Assembly: GCA_001689535.1 (NCBI GenBank)
Contig: LUJP01000043.1
Span: forward strand, 1 to 39,857
Length of the DNA: 39,857 nucleotides
Direction: 5' to 3'
Source: Bacteroidales bacterium M5
GTDB lineage: Bacteria > Bacteroidota > Bacteroidia > Bacteroidales > Muribaculaceae
Shown here: positions 8,368 to 17,461 of the stretch, piece after piece
Position numbering within the stretch: the first letter of the stretch is position 1
Layout of the letters: each line of letters opens with the position of its first letter
The notes under the pieces: model-generated
What the model was told of the DNA's origin: nothing
What the model saw: only the letters and a program-made list of their open reading frames with translations
Database searches by the model: none
Made by a program: the position numbers and the translations under genes

Positions 8368-9398
8368 ACGAGCTTTACATGAGCCGGGCCCTGCAGCTTG
8401 CGCGGCGCGGTGCCGGATATGTCTCGCCCAACCCCATGGTGGGAGCCGTGGTGGTGTGTGACGGACGGATAATAGGTGAGGGGTATCACCGCCGTTACGG
8501 GGAGGCCCATGCCGAGGTGAATGCCATAAATTCGGTTGCAGACAGCGCTCTGCTTCCGCGGAGCACCGTCTACGTCACTCTCGAACCTTGCGCGCATTAC
8601 GGCAAGACGCCCCCTTGTGCGGCACTGCTGGTGAGATGCGGAGTGAAGAGAGTAGTGATAGGGTGTACCGATCCCTTTGCCAAGGTCGCAGGCCGTGGCA
8701 TAGCGATGCTTCGTGAGGCCGGAATTGATGTCACCACCGGTGTGCTCGAGAAGGAGTGCCGGGAACTGAACCGTGTATTCATGACCGCCCATACCCTCGG
8801 GCGTCCTTACGTGATGCTGAAATGGGCCATGAGCTCCGACGGATATCTTGACCGAAAGCGTGATGCAGCGGAACCGGCTCAGAAATTCTCTACGGAGCTG
8901 ACTTCAGCGGCGGTTCACCGTTTGCGCGGTCTTTTCGACGCTGTGGCCGTTGGTGCCGGAACGGTAAATGCCGACAGTCCCCGTCTTACAGTGCGTTCAT
9001 ACGCCGGGCGCTCGCCGCGTCGCGTGATTCTTGACCGTCATGGGATAGCCCGCGAGGACGCGGCCGTATTCGGTCCAGGCACTATATATTTCTGCGAAAA
9101 GCCACGGGGCGGCTTGCCTGAAGGAGTGGAGCAGATTACGGGCAGTCTCACTCCCGACGAGATGCTCCGAGAGCTGTATCGGCGCGGAGTTACATCGTTT
9201 ATGGTTGAAGGAGGCGCCGCGGTTATATCCGGATTCATAGTGTCAGGACTATGGGACGAAGCTCGTGTGGAGATAAATCCCATGCTGCTTGGCGGAGAAG
9301 GATCAGCCCATGTCGAGGTGCCTTCGGGCGACGTCTCGGCGGAGCGGATGGATGGCAATTTGATTCTGACAGTCAGGAATATAGCCTATAAGAGATAG
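8358..9398 (+). CDS. ribD: Bifunctional riboflavin biosynthesis deaminase/reductase RibD
   Basis: A 346-residue fusion that deaminates the pyrimidine intermediate of riboflavin synthesis and then reduces its ribose. The N-terminal zinc deaminase (about 1-145) shows HAEVNAI and CAHYGKTPPC, which together supply the zinc ligands and catalytic glutamate. The C-terminal reductase (about 150-346) has LKWAMSSDGYL, VGAGTVNADSP and a late VEGGAAV motif. The frame is open further upstream inside ispG, but homology begins at EIDELYMSRALQLARRG. I therefore choose the TTG at 8358, ten bases before the end of ispG; the ATG at 8379 is the other option. No other rib genes are nearby. Confidence 0.93.
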   Translation: MEIDELYMSRALQLARRGAGYVSPNPMVGAVVVCDGRIIGEGYHRRYGEAHAEVNAINSVADSALLPRSTVYVTLEPCAHYGKTPPCAALLVRCGVKRVVIGCTDPFAKVAGRGIAMLREAGIDVTTGVLEKECRELNRVFMTAHTLGRPYVMLKWAMSSDGYLDRKRDAAEPAQKFSTELTSAAVHRLRGLFDAVAVGAGTVNADSPRLTVRSYAGRSPRRVILDRHGIAREDAAVFGPGTIYFCEKPRGGLPEGVEQITGSLTPDEMLRELYRRGVTSFMVEGGAAVISGFIVSGLWDEARVEINPMLLGGEGSAHVEVPSGDVSAERMDGNLILTVRNIAYKR

Positions 9399-9518
9399 TC
9401 TCGCAGTTTTCACTCCCGTTAACTTTTCATCTGATTTGTCGAAGCAAATGAGGCATTCCGTTTCCTACATAATTACTAATTTTAACTATAAAGCCACAAC
9501 GGTTAATGAAATTGTTGT

Positions 9519-9526
9519 TAACTTTG
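9519..9526 (+). promoter_or_regulatory. -7 promoter box before DUF6242 gene
   Basis: TAACTTTG at 9519-9526 fits TAnnTTTG and lies 21 bases before the ATG, giving a short leader. A -33 TTTG at the right distance is not evident. The gap 9399-9547 otherwise shows only a weak ATTTG/CAAAT hairpin near 9436-9451 that could end the ribD transcript. Confidence 0.55.
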
Positions 9527-9547
9527 CAAGTTGAAAAATAACGCTTT

Positions 9548-11095
9548 ATGAAAAGAAGATTCACGATATATCCCGTTCTTGGCCTGTTGCTGGGAGCTAT
9601 GGCAAGTTCTTGCGCCACAGATGAGTTAAACGGCCTGATTGAGAATGACCAGGAATCACTCGAATACTCGGTGATGGTAAACTCATTCCGTCTCGCCGCC
9701 AACGACACGATTCTGGCCGATCTCGACTCCGTGTTTTTTGCAATAGACCTTAACCGATCTGTGATTTTCAACCCTGATTCTCTTCCTAAGGGAACTAATA
9801 TAGGCAAGCTTCCGGTGACGATTGATCTTCCCGGTGTATCTGAGGCCACCATCACCATGCCCTCCGGTACAGGTGACGAGACCACTACAGTGGACTACCT
9901 CGAGAATAAGAACGATTCAATCAACTTTTCGAAAGGCGAAGTAACGCTTCATCTGAAGTCATACAACGGAAAGGTGTCGCGCGACTACACGATTAAAGTC
10001 AATATCCACAAACTGGAGCCTGATTCTCTGGCCTGGGACAAAGTGGCTGTCCGTTCACTTCCTGGCAATCTCGGCAATCTTACCGGTTCACGCACTGTGG
10101 CCTTCGGCGACGAGGTGTTCTGCTATACCACAAATGGCACACGTACTGACCTTTCACGCTGCGAGAATCCGTTCTCGGGCGTCTGGACATCTTCTCGATC
10201 TGTCACTCTCCCTTCGGGTGCCAAGCTCAGAAGCATCACTCCCACAGCCGATGCTCTCTATCTGATAGACTCCAGCGACAATCTCTATAAGAGCACCGAC
10301 GGCTCCACATGGACCGCAACCGGGACACGCATGCACCATATCTACGGCGGCTATCTCGAGACGCTTATCGGTCTTGAGAAGGCTTCCGACGGCAGCCTGC
10401 GTCATGTATCCTATCCGGCTGGAGTGTCCACGGGTGCTATCGACGCCTCATTCCCCGTTGAGGGAACATCCAATCCCGTCACCTATACAACCATCTGGGC
10501 CGAGAAGCCTATGATGATGATTACCGGCGGCCGCACGGCAGCGGGCAAGAACGTTGGCACGACATGGGCGTTCGACGGTAACAAATGGGCTTGCATCACC
10601 CAGGAGTCCTATGAGATGGCCGAGGTGACCGGCGCGACACTCATTCCCTATTTCTCCTATACCACCAACTATCTCACCTGGGAAGCCACGCAGCACGACA
10701 TGCTCTTTGCCATCGGCGGTCGAAATGCCGACGGCACCATCCCCACGAAATTCTATATCTCTCCTGACCGCGGCGTTCACTGGACAACATCCGAAGGTCT
10801 CATGGCCAAACCCGACTATCTGCCCGGCCTTTATGACCTTGACGGACTGGTGAGAGACAACACAATGTATGTTGACAACTCCCGCACCGCAGGCGCCTGG
10901 AAAGAATTCACCACCGTATATCCCCGTTGGTACTATCCCGTATATACTCTCGACGGCTCGCGTGCAGTGACTCCCATAAAAGAGTGGGAATGCCCGTTTG
11001 TGTATCTCTTCGGCGGCCATCTCGCCAACGGTACCTTCAATGACGAGGTGTGGCGTGCTGTAATCAACCGCCTTCTGTTCCGTCCGATCCAATAA
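9548..11095 (+). CDS. DUF6242-type lipoprotein
   Basis: A 515-residue predicted lipoprotein. The signal peptide ends in a lipobox with C22 (AMASSCATDE). An N-terminal beta-rich domain (about 30-155) has YTIKVNIHKLEPDSLAW at its end. The rest resembles a propeller of sialidase/Kelch-like blades: repeated aromatic and glycine turns such as LYKSTDGSTW, MITGGRTAAGKN, FAIGGRNADGTIPT and YLFGGHLANGTF. This architecture is what I recall for DUF6242 in Bacteroidales. The biochemical function is unknown. It is followed after 39 bases by an outer-membrane barrel gene and then uppS-bamA, so an envelope-associated role is a reasonable inference. Its position at the head of the Bam block with its own -7 box suggests it is first in the operon. 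Confidence 0.75.
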   Translation: MKRRFTIYPVLGLLLGAMASSCATDELNGLIENDQESLEYSVMVNSFRLAANDTILADLDSVFFAIDLNRSVIFNPDSLPKGTNIGKLPVTIDLPGVSEATITMPSGTGDETTTVDYLENKNDSINFSKGEVTLHLKSYNGKVSRDYTIKVNIHKLEPDSLAWDKVAVRSLPGNLGNLTGSRTVAFGDEVFCYTTNGTRTDLSRCENPFSGVWTSSRSVTLPSGAKLRSITPTADALYLIDSSDNLYKSTDGSTWTATGTRMHHIYGGYLETLIGLEKASDGSLRHVSYPAGVSTGAIDASFPVEGTSNPVTYTTIWAEKPMMMITGGRTAAGKNVGTTWAFDGNKWACITQESYEMAEVTGATLIPYFSYTTNYLTWEATQHDMLFAIGGRNADGTIPTKFYISPDRGVHWTTSEGLMAKPDYLPGLYDLDGLVRDNTMYVDNSRTAGAWKEFTTVYPRWYYPVYTLDGSRAVTPIKEWECPFVYLFGGHLANGTFNDEVWRAVINRLLFRPIQ

Positions 11096-11134
11096 CCCGA
11101 TACACTGCAAATCAACGAAAAAAAAGTGTCGATA

Positions 11135-11821
11135 ATGCGCACCATATTCCTGACAGCATTCATGGCGACGGCAGCCCTGCGGCAGCCGCTGCAGGCTCAG
11201 GATGTGGAGAGCTACAAATTTGACATCGGCGTTTCGGGGGGAATGAGCGGCTATCTGGGCGACGCCAACCAGAGCAATATGTTTCGTCATCCCGGGGCAG
11301 CCGTCGCGTTGACCGGGCGCTATCTTGCCGACGAACGCTGGGCAGCCAGAGTATCGGCCGGTCTGCGCACTCTCAGCGGCAATACTGCCGATATGACCGA
11401 CGCTTTGCCTGCAGGTGAGCAGTTTTCTTTCCGCTCCACGGTCTACGATCTGACCGCGGGCGCGGAATTCAACTTTCTGCCCTACGGTATAGGCCGTCCT
11501 TATCAGCACCTGAGCCGATGGACGCCATACCTCACTGCAGGAGTAGGCGTGAACCTTTCGTACAGCGGCGGCAAAAACAATGCCGCCTTCTGCATTCCGC
11601 TCGGAGCGGGCGTGCGCTACAAGGTGGCCCCACGGCTGAATGCGGCAGTGGAATTCTCCATGACCAAGGCGTTTGGCGACCATGTGGATTCCGACCGCCT
11701 CTCCGACCTCCAGCAGATAAAAAGTTCATTTATAAAAAATACCGACTGGTACTCGGCGCTCACCGTAGGCATAAGCTACGAGATTGGCCCGCGATGCTCC
11801 GGCTGCCAGCGGATAGACTGA
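11135..11821 (+). CDS. DUF6089/PorG-like outer-membrane beta-barrel protein
   Basis: A 228-residue protein with a signal peptide (about 1-22, ending LQAQ) followed by a short beta-barrel pattern of alternating hydrophobic strands: FDIGVSGGMSGYLGD, YDLTAGAEFNFLPYG, YLTAGVGVNLSYSG, IPLGAGVRYKVAP and ALTVGISYEIG. The GMSGYLGD element and the position just before uppS and bamA match the DUF6089/PorG-type genes of Bacteroidota. PorG in Porphyromonas belongs to the type IX secretion system, but no other T9SS gene is present here, so secretion is not claimed. I choose the ATG at 11135 over the GTG at 11126. The C terminus (CSGCQRID) carries two cysteines, unusual for a barrel end. Confidence 0.75.
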   Translation: MRTIFLTAFMATAALRQPLQAQDVESYKFDIGVSGGMSGYLGDANQSNMFRHPGAAVALTGRYLADERWAARVSAGLRTLSGNTADMTDALPAGEQFSFRSTVYDLTAGAEFNFLPYGIGRPYQHLSRWTPYLTAGVGVNLSYSGGKNNAAFCIPLGAGVRYKVAPRLNAAVEFSMTKAFGDHVDSDRLSDLQQIKSSFIKNTDWYSALTVGISYEIGPRCSGCQRID

Positions 11822-11858
11822 AATCCGGCACAACCACCACCGATAAACAGACAAGACA

Positions 11859-12623
11859 ATGAATCCCGAACTCGTAAAGCAGATAGATACCACGCGCCTG
11901 CCCGTCCATATAGCGATAATAATGGATGGTAACGGCCGCTGGGCCAAGCTTCGCGGCCTTGAACGGACCGAAGGACACGTGGCCGGAGTGGAGTCAGTGC
12001 GTAAGGTAACGGAATGTGCCGCCCGTCTCGGGGTGAAATATCTCACGCTCTATGCCTTCTCTACCGAGAACTGGAACAGGCCCCGCGAGGAGGTGGATGC
12101 CCTGCTGCATCTGATAGTGATGTCGCTGCGCAAGGAAGTGCCGCATCTGAAAGAAAACAATGTGAGCCTGCGTGTGATAGGCGACATTGACCGCATGCCG
12201 GCTCACACACGCGAGTGTCTTGAAAAGAGCATCGAGGAGACATCGGTGTGCGACGGCACGGTACTCAACCTCGCGCTGAGCTATTCGTCGCGCTGGGAAA
12301 TCACCGATGCCTGCCGCCGCCTGGCCCGCGAGGCCGCTGAAGGCCGCATCGACTGGGCTTCGATCGACGACGAGGCTGTGGCATCGCATCTCTCCACTGC
12401 CGGAATTCCGGATCCCGACCTTCTCATACGCACCGGCGGCGACGAGCGTGTGAGCAATTTCCTGCTGTGGCAGATAGCCTATTCGGAACTTTATTTCACC
12501 GACATATACTGGCCCGACTTTGGAGCGGACCAGATGCTTCGCGCCGTAATTGACTATCAGGGGCGCGAGCGCAGATTCGGACTCACATCCGAGCAGGTCG
12601 CCGACCAAGGACAGCAAATATAA
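11859..12623 (+). CDS. uppS: Isoprenyl transferase / undecaprenyl diphosphate synthase UppS
   Basis: A 254-residue cis-prenyltransferase that extends farnesyl diphosphate with IPP to make undecaprenyl diphosphate, the lipid carrier for cell-wall and surface glycans. Visible motifs are IMDGNGRWAKLRGL from residue 21 (D23 is the Mg2+-binding aspartate), YAFSTENWNRP at 65-75, LALSYSSRWEI at 138-148, and RTGGDERVSNFLLW at 191-204. In the last motif the usual glutamate (RTGGE, E213 in E. coli) is aspartate D195, a conservative change at a metal ligand. The gene starts 37 bases after the DUF6089 gene and ends 53 bases before bamA, the common Bacteroidota order. Confidence 0.96.
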   Translation: MNPELVKQIDTTRLPVHIAIIMDGNGRWAKLRGLERTEGHVAGVESVRKVTECAARLGVKYLTLYAFSTENWNRPREEVDALLHLIVMSLRKEVPHLKENNVSLRVIGDIDRMPAHTRECLEKSIEETSVCDGTVLNLALSYSSRWEITDACRRLAREAAEGRIDWASIDDEAVASHLSTAGIPDPDLLIRTGGDERVSNFLLWQIAYSELYFTDIYWPDFGADQMLRAVIDYQGRERRFGLTSEQVADQGQQI

Positions 12624-12676
12624 ACTACAACAATAATAAACCAATATAACTCATTATCCTTTCGATTCCACTTATT

Positions 12677-15298
12677 ATGCGAACAAGGCTTCTCATCATA
12701 CTCTCACTGATTATTCCCGCTCTCGGCGCTACGGCGCAGGTGCAGGCTCCCGTAGACACTGTGTACAATCCCCAGATAGCTTATACGGGATTTCCGCGCA
12801 CATACGAAATAGCCGACATAAAGGTGAACGGCGCCGACAACTACGAGGACTATATAGTGATAGGCTATTCCGGCCTCAAGGTAGGCGATGTAGTCCAGGT
12901 GCCCGGCGATGATATCAGCGACGCCGCCAAACGTCTGTGGCGTCAGGGCCTTTTCGGCAATGTGGAGATAGCCGTTGACAAAATTGCCGGCGACAAGGCA
13001 TGGCTGGTGATCAATCTCCGCGAGCAGCCCCGCATTTCCGAGGTGCGCTACAACGGCATGAAGAAAGGCGAGCGCAAGGATATCGAGGAGATGCTCCAGC
13101 TCCACAAAGGCAATCAGATAACCCAGAACATCGTGAACCGCGCCAAGGATCTCGTGAAGAAATACTATTCCAAGAAAGGCTTCGGCAATGCCGATGTCAA
13201 CGTGATGCTCCGCGAGGATCTCTCCAACAAGAACGAGATGATTGTGGATGTGAACGTGGATAAGAACGAGAAAGTGAAGGTTCACAAAATCTACATTGAA
13301 GGCAACCAGGTGCTGAGCGACAACGCCCTTCAGCGCGTAATGAAGAAGACAAACGAGAAGGGAAAAATTCTCAACCTGTTCCGTCAGAAAAAATTCGTGA
13401 GAAACGATTATGAAGATGACCTCCAGCGCATAATCGACAAGTATAACGAAAAGGGCTACCGCGACGCCAAAATTCTCAAGGATAGTGTGGTCGCTTACGA
13501 CGACAAGACCGTTGACGTCTATATAGACCTCGAAGAGGGAAAGAAATATTACATCAGTGATATTACCTGGGTAGGCAACTCGCTTTATCCCACCGAAGTG
13601 CTTGACGAAGTGCTCGGCATCAAACCCGGCGACGTCTACAATCAGAAACTCCTTGCCCAGCGTACCACCGAAGATGAGGATGCCGTGAGCAACCTCTACC
13701 TCAATCACGGCTATCTCTTCTACAATCTGGTGCCTATAGAAAAGCAGGTGAAGGGCGATTCGATAGAACTCGAGATGCGAATGATAGAGGGTCCGCAGGC
13801 ACGCATCAACAAGGTGACCATAAACGGCAACGACCGTCTGTATGAGAAGGTGATACGCCGTGAGCTGCGTGTTAAGCCCGGTGAGCTCTTCTCTCGCGAG
13901 GATCTTATGCGTTCGCTCCGCGAAATAGCCCAGACGGGCCACTTCAACCCCGAGAACATGCAGCCCGACATCCAGCCCAACGAGGAGAACGGAACCGTGG
14001 ATGTGGCTCTCAATCTCGAGCAGAAAAACAACGACCAGATTGAATTCTCAATGGGCTGGGGCCAGACCGGTATCATAGGCAAGCTCGCCCTGAAGTTCAC
14101 CAACTTCTCCATCAAGAATCTGTTCCGTCCCGGAACCTACCGCGGTATCATACCGCAGGGAGAAGGTCAGAGCTTCACTATCGCAGCCCAGACCAACGCG
14201 CGCTACTATCAGTCATACAGCGTATCGTTCCTTGATCCGTGGTTTGGCGGCAAACGCCCCAACTCGCTTTCGGTTTCGGCTTACTACAGCCGTCAGACGG
14301 GTGTGAACTCTTCCTACTACAACAGCCAGTGGAGCAACCCATGGCTCTACAACAACTATGGTTACGGATATGGCTACGGCTACGGAAGCGATTACTACCA
14401 GAACTCCATCAACAATGCCTACGACCCCAACAAGGTGCTTCAGATGGTTGGCGTGACTGTGGGCCTCGGCAAGCGTCTGAGATGGCCTGACGACTACTTC
14501 ACCTTCCAGACCTCGCTTACCTACAACTGGTATTACCTCAAGAACTGGGAGTATCTCTACTATATGAACAACGGTACGTCGAACTCCATCGTGCTCGGTC
14601 TTACCCTTGAGCGCAACAGTCTCGACAATCCCTACTATACACGCCGCGGCTCTATGTTCAGCCTGAGCCTCCAGATGACTCCTCCCGCCTCGCTCTTCGG
14701 AAAGAAAAACTGGGAGAAACTCTATCGCGAGAACACCACCGAGAGCAAGAAGGAGATGTACCGCTGGATAGAATACTGGAAGCTTAAATTCCGCTCACGC
14801 ACCTACACCCCGCTCACCGATCCGAATGGCAAGCACACTCTCGTGCTCATGACCCGCGCCGACTTCGGTCTGCTCGGCAGCTACAACAAGTGGCTCAAAT
14901 CGCCGTTCGAAACCTTCTATATGGGCGGCGACGGTATGTCGGGATCATACACCTATGCCACGGAGACAATCGGTCTGCGCGGTTACGACAACGGTGCCCT
15001 CACACCGTGGGGCCGCGAGGGCTACGCCTATACACGCATGGGTGTCGAGCTTCATTTCCCCTTCCTGCTCCAGACTCAGACCACCATCTACGGTCTTGCC
15101 TTCCTGGAGGGCGGTAACGCATGGACAGCAGTCAAGGACGTGAATCCTTTCAGCCTCAAGCGTAGCGCCGGTGCCGGTGTTCGTATCTTCCTTCCGATGG
15201 TGGGTATGATGGGTATCGACTGGGCCTACGGTTTCGATACCGTGTTCGGTCAGCGCGGAGGCTCGCACTTCCACTTCATCCTCGGTCAGGAATTCTAA
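12677..15298 (+). CDS. bamA: Outer membrane protein assembly factor BamA
   Basis: An 873-residue Omp85 protein that inserts beta-barrels into the outer membrane. A signal peptide (1-20, ALGATAQ) is followed by a series of POTRA domains to about residue 450: YEIADIKVNGADN, PRISEVRYNGMKKGE, KVHKIYIEGNQVLSD, YYISDITWVGNSLYP and ARINKVTINGNDRLYE mark five repeats. The C-terminal barrel from about 460 ends with the Omp85-like GIDWAYGFDTVFG and a terminal phenylalanine (LGQEF). An early barrel loop carries an unusual Y/G/N/S-rich insert, with YGYGYGYGYG at 561-570. Upstream is uppS; downstream is a strong terminator, so bamA ends this transcript rather than running into ompH. Confidence 0.97.
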   Translation: MRTRLLIILSLIIPALGATAQVQAPVDTVYNPQIAYTGFPRTYEIADIKVNGADNYEDYIVIGYSGLKVGDVVQVPGDDISDAAKRLWRQGLFGNVEIAVDKIAGDKAWLVINLREQPRISEVRYNGMKKGERKDIEEMLQLHKGNQITQNIVNRAKDLVKKYYSKKGFGNADVNVMLREDLSNKNEMIVDVNVDKNEKVKVHKIYIEGNQVLSDNALQRVMKKTNEKGKILNLFRQKKFVRNDYEDDLQRIIDKYNEKGYRDAKILKDSVVAYDDKTVDVYIDLEEGKKYYISDITWVGNSLYPTEVLDEVLGIKPGDVYNQKLLAQRTTEDEDAVSNLYLNHGYLFYNLVPIEKQVKGDSIELEMRMIEGPQARINKVTINGNDRLYEKVIRRELRVKPGELFSREDLMRSLREIAQTGHFNPENMQPDIQPNEENGTVDVALNLEQKNNDQIEFSMGWGQTGIIGKLALKFTNFSIKNLFRPGTYRGIIPQGEGQSFTIAAQTNARYYQSYSVSFLDPWFGGKRPNSLSVSAYYSRQTGVNSSYYNSQWSNPWLYNNYGYGYGYGYGSDYYQNSINNAYDPNKVLQMVGVTVGLGKRLRWPDDYFTFQTSLTYNWYYLKNWEYLYYMNNGTSNSIVLGLTLERNSLDNPYYTRRGSMFSLSLQMTPPASLFGKKNWEKLYRENTTESKKEMYRWIEYWKLKFRSRTYTPLTDPNGKHTLVLMTRADFGLLGSYNKWLKSPFETFYMGGDGMSGSYTYATETIGLRGYDNGALTPWGREGYAYTRMGVELHFPFLLQTQTTIYGLAFLEGGNAWTAVKDVNPFSLKRSAGAGVRIFLPMVGMMGIDWAYGFDTVFGQRGGSHFHFILGQEF
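14357..14386 (+). repeat. In-frame TAYGGN hexanucleotide repeat inside bamA
   Basis: Five consecutive copies of a six-base unit (TAY GGN) encode YGYGYGYGYG in a barrel loop of BamA, residues 561-570. Codons vary synonymously (TAT/TAC and GGT/GGA/GGC), so the repeat is not a perfect microsatellite, although GGCTACGGCTACGG is near-identical DNA. Copy-number change would keep frame. Confidence 0.85.
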
Positions 15299-15352
15299 CC
15301 AGATCGAGAATCCGGATTTCAGACAGACAACCACAACCTAAAAATATCAAGC

Positions 15353-15397
15353 GGCGATTTTACCGCAAGTCGGTAAAGTCGCCCTTGTTTTTTATTT
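15353..15397 (+). terminator. Rho-independent terminator after bamA
   Basis: A 13-base stem (GGCGATTTTACCG with CGGTAAAGTCGCC, one G-T pair) closes a five-base loop at 15353-15383 and is followed by CTTGTTTTTTATTTG. It ends the bamA transcript and separates it from the thioredoxin-like gene. Confidence 0.93.
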
Positions 15398-15467
15398 GTT
15401 ATGGTTCCCGGTTTCCGGAATTTATTCTATAGCTAAAATGACTTATCAAACCAATAAACCCTATAAT

Positions 15468-17342
15468 ATGCCATCAACATTTCTGAAGTCGTTGTCATTT
15501 TTTTCATTGGCGATGATTACCGTTGCTTTAATGTCAGCATGCTCTCCTTCGGGACCCCGCACAGTTGAGAATCCGTTGGTAAATTACGCCAACACGTCGA
15601 CAATAGATGTGGTAAAAGTAGAGCTTAACGATTCCAATACCGTGCTGCATGTAAAACCGCATTTCACTCCTGGCTATTGGATAAGAATCGCAGGCGATTC
15701 CTATCTGATGGCCGATGGGAAAAAGTATGCTCTTACCGCTACCGAGGGAATCAAGACGGATACCGAGTTCTGGATGCCGGAAAGCGGAGAGGCTGATTTC
15801 AAGCTTATATTCGAGCCTCTGCCGTTCGATACAGAGAGATTCGATTTCATAGAGGGCGAGGACCCGAAGGCATTTAAGCTGTGGGATATTGATGTGACTG
15901 GTAAGCCGGCCGCACAATACCCTGACGGTTTGCCCAAAGAATTGCAGGCTGAATTCGTCGACGGAGAAGTGCCGGATGTGGTGTTCGGTATAGGGAAGAC
16001 GACAGTCAATTTCCATTTGCTTCCCTACAGGGAGGAAATAGCTCCTGAACTGAGCATGTATGTCAACTCAATGGACGGCAGCCAGGAAGGGTATCCCATA
16101 AAGTTGGATGAAAAAGGCAATGGCAGTGTGGCGTTCGAACAGTATGGCTCATGCCGGGCATTTGTGGTCAATACTCAAAACGGAATTTCGTATGCCGACC
16201 TTACACTTCAGCCCGGTGAAATCGTAGACTGTTATCTTGACGCGCGTATAAGCGGGTCAATGGCCATGCGTTATCGTGATCCCCGGCCTTCGACTCACGT
16301 GAGCCGTGCTTTGCACAATGGTGCATACAGCAACTTCGACAGAATGAGAACACAACTGCGAAAATACCACGGATTGCAATTACATACAGGTACGTTTGCC
16401 GACTTCCATATGACCACCGACGAATATAAAAACATGGTGAAGTCATTATATCTCGCCAACACTGACTCGATACAGGCGTCGGACGCACCCCTTATGCAGA
16501 AAGAGTATGAACAGCTCCAGCTTCAGAACGATGTGCTTGAGGCCATGGCTGATTACCGCTATCTTCTCGGGCACAATTATCGTCATGTGAAAAACAACTG
16601 GCGTGAGGCTGTTCCCGACGACTCAATCAAGGTAAATCTGACCGACGCTGATTTTGCCGAGGTGCTGACATGGTTCGATGTCGTGAATCCAAAACTGTTG
16701 ATAGAGGGTCAGGCAGTCGGTGCTACTGACTGGAATGCTTACGGAGCTGCCGGCGACCTGTCGAAATCCGTGAAAATGTTCATGAAGAAGGCTGGCATGG
16801 CTAAAAAAATGAAACTTGGGAAAGCCGATCTCGATACTCTTAACTCACTTTCAAATCCGTTTTTTGCACAGGCCTGCGATTCGATAATGCAGCGAGCCAC
16901 ACGTCGTCAGCTACAGCTGCAAAAAAACGGCAAGATGTCGGAGACTCCGAATGTGGCCGACGACAAGGTGTTCGATGCCATTGTAGCACCGTATAAAGGC
17001 AAAGTGGTGATTGTGGATCTCTGGAATACGTGGTGTGGCCCGTGTCGAGCAGCCCTGAAGGAAAACGAACCTCTGAAGTCAGGCGAACTTGACAACGAAG
17101 ACATTGTATGGGTATATATCGCCGACGAATCATCTGACCCGGTGAAATACCTCAGCATGATAGAGGAGATAAAAGGAGTGCATCACAAAGTGAACGAAAA
17201 GCAGATAGCCAGTATCCGCGAACGTTTCAATGTGGACGGTATTCCATACTACATAGTAGTGGACCGACAGGGCAAAGCCGAGGGCCGTCCTGACCTCCGC
17301 GACCATGCCAAATATGTGGAAACAATTAAGTCGAAGCTATGA
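15468..17342 (+). CDS. TlpA-like thioredoxin-domain lipoprotein
   Basis: A 624-residue predicted lipoprotein. Starting at the ATG at 15468 gives a clean signal peptide with lysine at 7, a hydrophobic core and lipobox LMSAC (C25); in-frame starts further upstream (ATG 15438, TTG 15396) would add a polar N terminus or lie in the terminator T-run. A long central region (about 30-500) is beta-rich first, then helical, and I recognise no domain name for it. The C-terminal thioredoxin fold (about 500-624) has the active site WCGPC at 522-526 and the cis-proline segment GIPYYIVVDRQG. Similar Bacteroidota proteins reduce or isomerise periplasmic disulfides. It sits between bamA and the ompH pair behind a terminator, and its AT-richer codon use suggests a later insertion. 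Confidence 0.85.
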   Translation: MPSTFLKSLSFFSLAMITVALMSACSPSGPRTVENPLVNYANTSTIDVVKVELNDSNTVLHVKPHFTPGYWIRIAGDSYLMADGKKYALTATEGIKTDTEFWMPESGEADFKLIFEPLPFDTERFDFIEGEDPKAFKLWDIDVTGKPAAQYPDGLPKELQAEFVDGEVPDVVFGIGKTTVNFHLLPYREEIAPELSMYVNSMDGSQEGYPIKLDEKGNGSVAFEQYGSCRAFVVNTQNGISYADLTLQPGEIVDCYLDARISGSMAMRYRDPRPSTHVSRALHNGAYSNFDRMRTQLRKYHGLQLHTGTFADFHMTTDEYKNMVKSLYLANTDSIQASDAPLMQKEYEQLQLQNDVLEAMADYRYLLGHNYRHVKNNWREAVPDDSIKVNLTDADFAEVLTWFDVVNPKLLIEGQAVGATDWNAYGAAGDLSKSVKMFMKKAGMAKKMKLGKADLDTLNSLSNPFFAQACDSIMQRATRRQLQLQKNGKMSETPNVADDKVFDAIVAPYKGKVVIVDLWNTWCGPCRAALKENEPLKSGELDNEDIVWVYIADESSDPVKYLSMIEEIKGVHHKVNEKQIASIRERFNVDGIPYYIVVDRQGKAEGRPDLRDHAKYVETIKSKL

Positions 17343-17384
17343 TTGGACAATCTGATTTCCAACTCTAACATTATTTAATATAAC

Positions 17385-17401
17385 CCGAATAAACCATTCG
17401 G
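17385..17401. other. Small inverted repeat before ompH genes
   Basis: CCGAAT and ATTCGG (17385-17390 and 17396-17401) flank a five-base loop in the 119-base gap between the thioredoxin-like gene and the first ompH gene. No T-run follows, so it is a weak terminator candidate at best. A promoter for the ompH pair could not be pinned to a clear consensus here. Confidence 0.35.
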
Positions 17402-17461
17402 AATGTCGGGTGTCATAAACTTATATATAGTCTGATAACGATAAACCTTAATTTCATTGTT

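Noticed and set aside
10448..11683. A 411-codon antisense frame across the DUF6242 and DUF6089 genes
   Set aside because: It spans two sense genes and their spacer, with no recognisable domain or promoter.
11135..11821. A type IX secretion system indicated by the PorG-like gene
   Set aside because: No other T9SS gene is present, and the DUF6089 gene beside uppS and bamA occurs in Bacteroidota without implying secretion.
12704..13942. A 412-codon open frame antisense to bamA
   Set aside because: It is a shadow of the GC-rich codon pattern of bamA; the sense frame has full BamA homology and the antisense one has no domain.
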